Source: Pseudomonas putida
GTDB taxonomy: Bacteria > Pseudomonadota > Gammaproteobacteria > Pseudomonadales > Pseudomonadaceae
DNA: 64,000 nt
NCBI RefSeq assembly: GCF_002025705.1
Contig: NZ_CP018846.1
Span: 3,277,501 to 3,341,500, forward strand
Direction: 5' to 3'
In this document: positions 60,360 to 64,000 of the stretch, piece by piece
How the letters are laid out: every line of letters begins with the position of its first letter
Numbering within the stretch: position 1 is the stretch's first letter
Translations under genes and position numbers: made by a program
The notes under the pieces: model-generated
What the model was told of the DNA's origin: nothing
Seen by the model: only the letters and a program-made list of their open reading frames with translations
The model's database searches: none

Positions 60360-62213
60360 ATGTTCCGTGCCTTCGAACGCTGGCTCGACCCCTTCCCGCC
60401 CGACGAAGTACCGCCGCCCCCGGTCGGCCTGCTGCGTTTTCTGTGGGCCTGCACCCGCGGCGCCCGCGGCTACATCCTGGCGCTGGCGCTGTTCAGTGCC
60501 GGGGTGTCGATCTACGAAGCCTGGCTGTTTTCCTTCCTTGGCCAGGTGGTGGACCTGCTCTCCAACTGGCAGGCCGGCGGTGGTGTGAGCGCCGAAGAAA
60601 GCCGCGTTTTGTGGGGCGTGGGCCTGCTGCTGGTCGCCAGCATCGTGCTGGTTGGCCTGCGCACGCTGATGCAGCACCAGGTGCTGGCGATCAACCTGCC
60701 GCTGCGCTTGCGCTGGGACTTCCACCGGCTGATGCTGCGCCAGAGCCTGTCGTTCTTTTCCGACGAGTTTTCCGGCCGGGTCACTACCAAGGTGATGCAG
60801 ACCGCGCTGGCTGTGCGTGAAGTGCTGTTCACAGTGATCGAGATCGTCCCGGGCATCGGCGTGTACTTCATCGCCATCATTGCCCTGGCCGGCGGTTTCG
60901 CCGCCAAGCTGATGCTGCCGTTCATTGCCTGGCTCGCGCTGTTCGGCCTGGCCATGCTGTATTTCGTGCCACGCCTGGGCAAGGTCGGCCAGGAACAGGC
61001 CCATGCGCGCTCGTCGATGACCGGGCGGGTTTCCGACGCCTACACCAACATCACCACCGTGAAGCTGTTTTCCCACTCCAAACGCGAGGCACACTTCGCC
61101 CGTGCGGCGATGGAAGACTTCAAGCAGACCGGCTTTCGCCAGATGCGCCTGGTCAGCCAGTTCGAGATCGTCAACCAGGCGCTGGTGGTCGGGCTGATTT
61201 TCGGTGCCGGCGGCTACGCCTTGTGGCTGTGGCACCAGGGCCAGGTCGGTACCGGTGCGGTGGCCGCGATCACGGCCATGGCCCTGCGCATCAACGGCAT
61301 GTCGCACTGGATCATGTGGCAGATGACCTCGCTGTTCGAAAACATCGGCACCGTGCAGGACGGCATGGCCACCCTCACCCGCGGGCCTAAGGTGCAGGAC
61401 GCGCCGAATGCCGGAGTGCTGGAAACCCGCGGCGGCGCGGTGACCTTCGACAAGGTCAGCTTCAACTACAATGGCGAGCGCCAGGTGCTCGATGGCCTGA
61501 GCCTGAATATCCGCCCTGGCGAAAAGGTCGGCCTGGTGGGCCGCTCCGGTGCGGGCAAGTCGACGCTGATCAATCTGCTGCTGCGTTTCTATGACGTGGA
61601 CCGTGGCGAAATCCGCATCGATGGGCAGAACATCGCCCACTTCACCCAGGACAGCCTGCGCAGCGCCATCGGCATGGTCACCCAGGACACCTCGCTGCTG
61701 CACCGCTCGATCCGCGACAACATCGCCTACGGCCGCCCCGAGGCGAGCGAGGCGCAAATCCAGCGCGCTGCGGTCAACGCCCAGGCCGATGGCTTCATCC
61801 GCCAGCTCAGCGACCGTGATGGCCATAGCGGTTACGACACCCTGGTGGGCGAGCGCGGCATCAAGCTTTCGGGCGGCCAGCGGCAACGTATCGCCATCGC
61901 CCGGGTGATGCTCAAGAACGCCCCGATCCTGCTGCTGGACGAAGCCACCAGTGCGCTGGACTCGGAAGTCGAGGTGGCCATCCAGGAGAGCCTCGACGAG
62001 ATGATGCAGGGCAAGACGGTAATCGCCATCGCCCACCGGCTGTCCACCATCGCCGCCATGGACCGGCTGATCGTGATGGATGAGGGGCGCATCATCGAGC
62101 AAGGTACCCACAGCGAACTGCTGGCGAAGAACGGTACCTATGCGCGGCTGTGGCAGCACCAGAGCGGTGGCTTCCTGGGTGAGGATCAGGGGGTGGCAGA
62201 GGCGCTGGAGTGA
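60360..62213 (+). CDS. ABC exporter, fused permease and ATPase (MsbA-like)
   Basis: A 617-residue half-transporter that should work as a homodimer. Residues about 40-330 hold six membrane helices; the ATPase has Walker [10 protein letters not shown] near 394-402, signature LSGGQRQRI, Walker [13 protein letters not shown] and the H-loop IAHRLSTI. Length and domain order fit the MsbA/multidrug branch. Substrate cannot be told. ATG at 60360 follows a CCCGGAGACC ribosome site. Confidence 0.92.
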   Translation: MFRAFERWLDPFPPDEVPPPPVGLLRFLWACTRGARGYILALALFSAGVSIYEAWLFSFLGQVVDLLSNWQAGGGVSAEESRVLWGVGLLLVASIVLVGLRTLMQHQVLAINLPLRLRWDFHRLMLRQSLSFFSDEFSGRVTTKVMQTALAVREVLFTVIEIVPGIGVYFIAIIALAGGFAAKLMLPFIAWLALFGLAMLYFVPRLGKVGQEQAHARSSMTGRVSDAYTNITTVKLFSHSKREAHFARAAMEDFKQTGFRQMRLVSQFEIVNQALVVGLIFGAGGYALWLWHQGQVGTGAVAAITAMALRINGMSHWIMWQMTSLFENIGTVQDGMATLTRGPKVQDAPNAGVLETRGGAVTFDKVSFNYNGERQVLDGLSLNIRPGEKVGLVGRSGAGKSTLINLLLRFYDVDRGEIRIDGQNIAHFTQDSLRSAIGMVTQDTSLLHRSIRDNIAYGRPEASEAQIQRAAVNAQADGFIRQLSDRDGHSGYDTLVGERGIKLSGGQRQRIAIARVMLKNAPILLLDEATSALDSEVEVAIQESLDEMMQGKTVIAIAHRLSTIAAMDRLIVMDEGRIIEQGTHSELLAKNGTYARLWQHQSGGFLGEDQGVAEALE

Positions 62214-62370
62214 CCATGCAGGCAGCCACGGGGCGGCCTTTTCGGGCCGCTCGCTGCCTAGGCTCTGCGGGCCATCTGTGCCGGTTTTAAGGTGAAATCT
62301 GTACATTGAGTTACCGGTGCACACCTCGATAATCGGGCCTTCTTTGACCACTTGTCGAGGCCAGGCCCCC

Positions 62371-63186
62371 ATGAGCACGCATATCCGCAACAGACGACTG
62401 ACGATCCCGCAGCTGGTCGCCATGAAAGGCCGGCAAAAGATCGTTTCGCTGACGGCATACACCAGCGCGATCGCCAAGGTGATCGACCCTCTGGTCGACT
62501 TCATCCTGGTCGGTGACTCCACCGCGATGGTCGGCTACGGCCGCCCCTCCACGTTGGGTATGCGCCTGGATGAGACCATCGCCCATACCCGGGCAGTGGT
62601 CGACAGCTCGCGGCTTGCCTGCGTGATTGCCGACATGCCGTTCGGCAGCTATCAGGAGTGCCACGAGCAGGCCTTTCGCAACTGCGCACAGGTGCTAGCC
62701 AGTACCGGCTGCGACGCCGTCAAGCTGGAGGCCAACCAGGCCTTGGCCAGTACCGTGGCGTTTCTGGTGGCGCGCGGCATACCGGTTATGGCGCACATCG
62801 GCCTGATGCCGCAGTTCGTCAATGCCATGGGTGGCTACAAGGCCCAGGGGCTTTGCCCCGACAGCGCCGCGGCATTGCGGGCCGATGCCCAGGCCAACCT
62901 GCAGGCCGGCGCCTTCAGCCTGCTGCTGGAGGGAGTCGCCGAACCTGTCGCCAGGGCGATCAGCGAAACCACCGACAAACCCACCATCGGCATTGGTGCA
63001 TCACCGGCCTGCGATGGCCAGGTACTGGTCATCGAAGACCTGCTGGGGCTGGGTGGCGAACAGGTGCCCCGCTTCGTCAAGCAATATGCCGACGTTGCCC
63101 AGGTCATCCGTGAAGCCTGTACCCGCTTCGGTGACGAAGTCCGCGATGGGACCTTCCCTGAAATGCGTCACTGCTACGGCGTCTGA
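62371..63186 (+). CDS. panB: 3-methyl-2-oxobutanoate hydroxymethyltransferase (PanB paralogue)
   Basis: A 271-residue TIM-barrel enzyme that adds a hydroxymethyl group from methylene-tetrahydrofolate to alpha-ketoisovalerate in pantothenate synthesis. [20 protein letters not shown] is the Mg-binding and substrate segment, [11 protein letters not shown] and [10 protein letters not shown] are also PanB. It is not beside panC, and the primary panB of Pseudomonas is normally in a panBC operon, so this is probably a paralogue with a related substrate. The ATG at 62371 has CGAGG upstream. Confidence 0.88.
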   Translation: MSTHIRNRRLTIPQLVAMKGRQKIVSLTAYTSAIAKVIDPLVDFILVGDSTAMVGYGRPSTLGMRLDETIAHTRAVVDSSRLACVIADMPFGSYQECHEQAFRNCAQVLASTGCDAVKLEANQALASTVAFLVARGIPVMAHIGLMPQFVNAMGGYKAQGLCPDSAAALRADAQANLQAGAFSLLLEGVAEPVARAISETTDKPTIGIGASPACDGQVLVIEDLLGLGGEQVPRFVKQYADVAQVIREACTRFGDEVRDGTFPEMRHCYGV

Positions 63187-64000
63187 GCCTTGTCCTTGAT
63201 AGCCACGTCCTTGAAAGCCACGTCCTGAATTGCCTTGACCAGGCATTGCAGCGCCCAGGGTATGTCCTTGCTCCAGTCCAGCGTGTAGCACAGGCGCAGA
63301 TGGCTGCGCCAAAGGCCACGCTGGCTGAAGATCTCCCCAGGCGCAATGACGATACGTTGCGCCAGCAGCTGCTCGAAGACCCGGCGCATTTCGACCGGCC
63401 GGGTCGACTCCAGCCAGAAGCTGGCGCCACCCTGCGGCTCGATGACGCGCAGGCAACCTTGACCGTGGGTATCGAGCAGCGCCTTCATCTGCTGCATGCG
63501 CTCGCGCAGCATGGCGCGCAGCAAGTGCACATGCTGCTCGACCCGACGCGAAGTGAACAGCTTGGCAATGGCCTTCTGGCGAATGGGTGACAGGCGGAAG
63601 GCACGTTCCAGGAACAAGTGCTTCAACTGCTCGGTATGGCGCCGGCAAAGCAGGTAACCATAGGGTGCTTCCGAACCAATCACCTTGTCGAAAGTAGAGA
63701 AAACCAACAGTCGATCAGGGTCGGCGAAATCCCGATAGCGTGGTGCCCCGGCCTGGAAACAGAACTCGCCATAGCTGTCGTTCTCGAACAGCCACACACC
63801 GTGTTCCGCCAGCCAGCGACAGACCTGCTGCTTGTCCGTCGCTGGCATCAGGCCGCCTTGCGGCACGCTTGCCGCTGACGACAACACTGCCAGGCGTACC
63901 GGTGTGCTGCCCAGCAGCTGACGCAGTTGCGGTAGATCGAAGCGGCCATCGTCACCCAGTGGCACTTCGATGATGGTCATGCGCGCAGCCTGCAGTTGCC
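63174..64000 (-). CDS. PLP-dependent aminotransferase-like protein (MocR type), partial at right edge
   Basis: The minus-strand frame is open to the right edge (the internal ATG at 63980 is probably not the start), so the N-terminus lies outside. The visible 275 residues have fold-type I features: [25 protein letters not shown] with the cofactor Tyr/Asp, and [18 protein letters not shown] with the Schiff-base Lys. The wording is that of the aminotransferase half of MocR-type regulators, but a free aminotransferase is possible. The 3' end overlaps panB by 13 bp. The last residues repeat ([10 protein letters not shown]), from a 15-bp tandem repeat. Confidence 0.78.
   Translation of the reverse strand, partial: QLQAARMTIIEVPLGDDGRFDLPQLRQLLGSTPVRLAVLSSAASVPQGGLMPATDKQQVCRWLAEHGVWLFENDSYGEFCFQAGAPRYRDFADPDRLLVFSTFDKVIGSEAPYGYLLCRRHTEQLKHLFLERAFRLSPIRQKAIAKLFTSRRVEQHVHLLRAMLRERMQQMKALLDTHGQGCLRVIEPQGGASFWLESTRPVEMRRVFEQLLAQRIVIAPGEIFSQRGLWRSHLRLCYTLDWSKDIPWALQCLVKAIQDVAFKDVAIKDKAQTP
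63192..63221. repeat. 15-bp tandem repeat in the 3' end of the aminotransferase gene
   Basis: GTCCTTGATAGCCAC and GTCCTTGAAAGCCAC follow each other directly, differing at one base, with a third partial copy after them. Being a multiple of three, they extend the C-terminus without shifting the frame. Confidence 0.8.

Noticed and set aside
60300..62522. A 740-codon minus-strand frame opposite the ABC exporter
   Set aside because: The exporter frame has all ABC motifs; the opposite frame is a compositional shadow.
1..64000. tRNA, rRNA, CRISPR arrays, prophage or integrase-bounded islands
   Set aside because: No cloverleaf-like or spaced direct repeats, phage structural genes or integrases were seen on either strand; the T6SS island has no attachment-site duplication that I could find.

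Overview
The window is GC-rich chromosomal DNA of a Pseudomonas, most likely of the P. putida group. This rests on the gene families, long REP-type inverted repeats, a type VI secretion (T6SS) effector island, several ABC importers for scavenging sulfur, phosphate and nucleosides, and a high density of MFS transporters and LysR/LacI regulators. I saw no tRNA, rRNA, CRISPR array or complete insertion sequence.

Layout. 0-3.3 kb: an NCS1 nucleobase-type transporter behind a GntR-like palindrome, a 226-bp REP hairpin, and a two-gene unit of a degenerate Fic protein and a HAD phosphatase-like protein. 3.3-8.2 kb: pstSCAB on the minus strand, divergent from a PPK2 polyphosphate kinase; both sides of the promoter region carry a Pho-box-like repeat. 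8.2-9.6 kb: a GNAT acetyltransferase and a DJ-1/PfpI protein. 9.9-19.1 kb: a T6SS tip island (vgrG, an Eag chaperone, a prePAAR effector with an HNH nuclease end, a SUKH immunity gene) followed by decaying toxin and immunity cassettes. In the island's second effector, a 5'-truncated RHS protein, a 10-bp tandem duplication has put the nuclease tip out of frame. AT-rich immunity genes sit next to GC-rich core genes here.

19.1-25.9 kb: an MFS transporter, then a sulfur-scavenging operon (SfnB, an FMN monooxygenase, MetI/MetQ/MetN) behind a clear sigma-54 promoter. 25.9-36.7 kb: a catabolic region of unknown substrate: HisD-like dehydrogenase, HTH regulator, MFS and LacI repressor on the minus strand, divergent from ThuA-like, ThDP enzyme, GMC oxidoreductase and MFS. 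Two copies of a perfect palindrome and a sigma-70 promoter lie between them, and the thuA leader holds a short ORF and hairpins. 36.7-40.2 kb: a DapA-family aldolase, xthA, a small gene and an MHS-family transporter.

40.3-50.4 kb: a second unassigned catabolic cluster: C45 acylase, two LysR regulators, aldehyde dehydrogenase, M19 dipeptidase, BCCT carrier, a 572-residue protein of unknown family, an Ldh2-like small protein and a RidA protein. 50.4-51.8 kb: an OsmC-type protein, a ferredoxin-tail remnant and two small proteins. 52-57.9 kb: a BMP-type nucleoside ABC importer followed by a 2-oxoglutarate/Fe(II) oxygenase. 57.9-64 kb: kup, a second large REP hairpin, an ABC exporter, a panB paralogue and a PLP-dependent aminotransferase-like gene that runs off the right edge.

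The most rewarding places for a second look are the T6SS cassette graveyard (especially the 10-bp duplication), the BCCT/dipeptidase cluster with its unknown 572-residue protein, and the ThuA/ThDP/GMC operon with its operator pair and structured leader.
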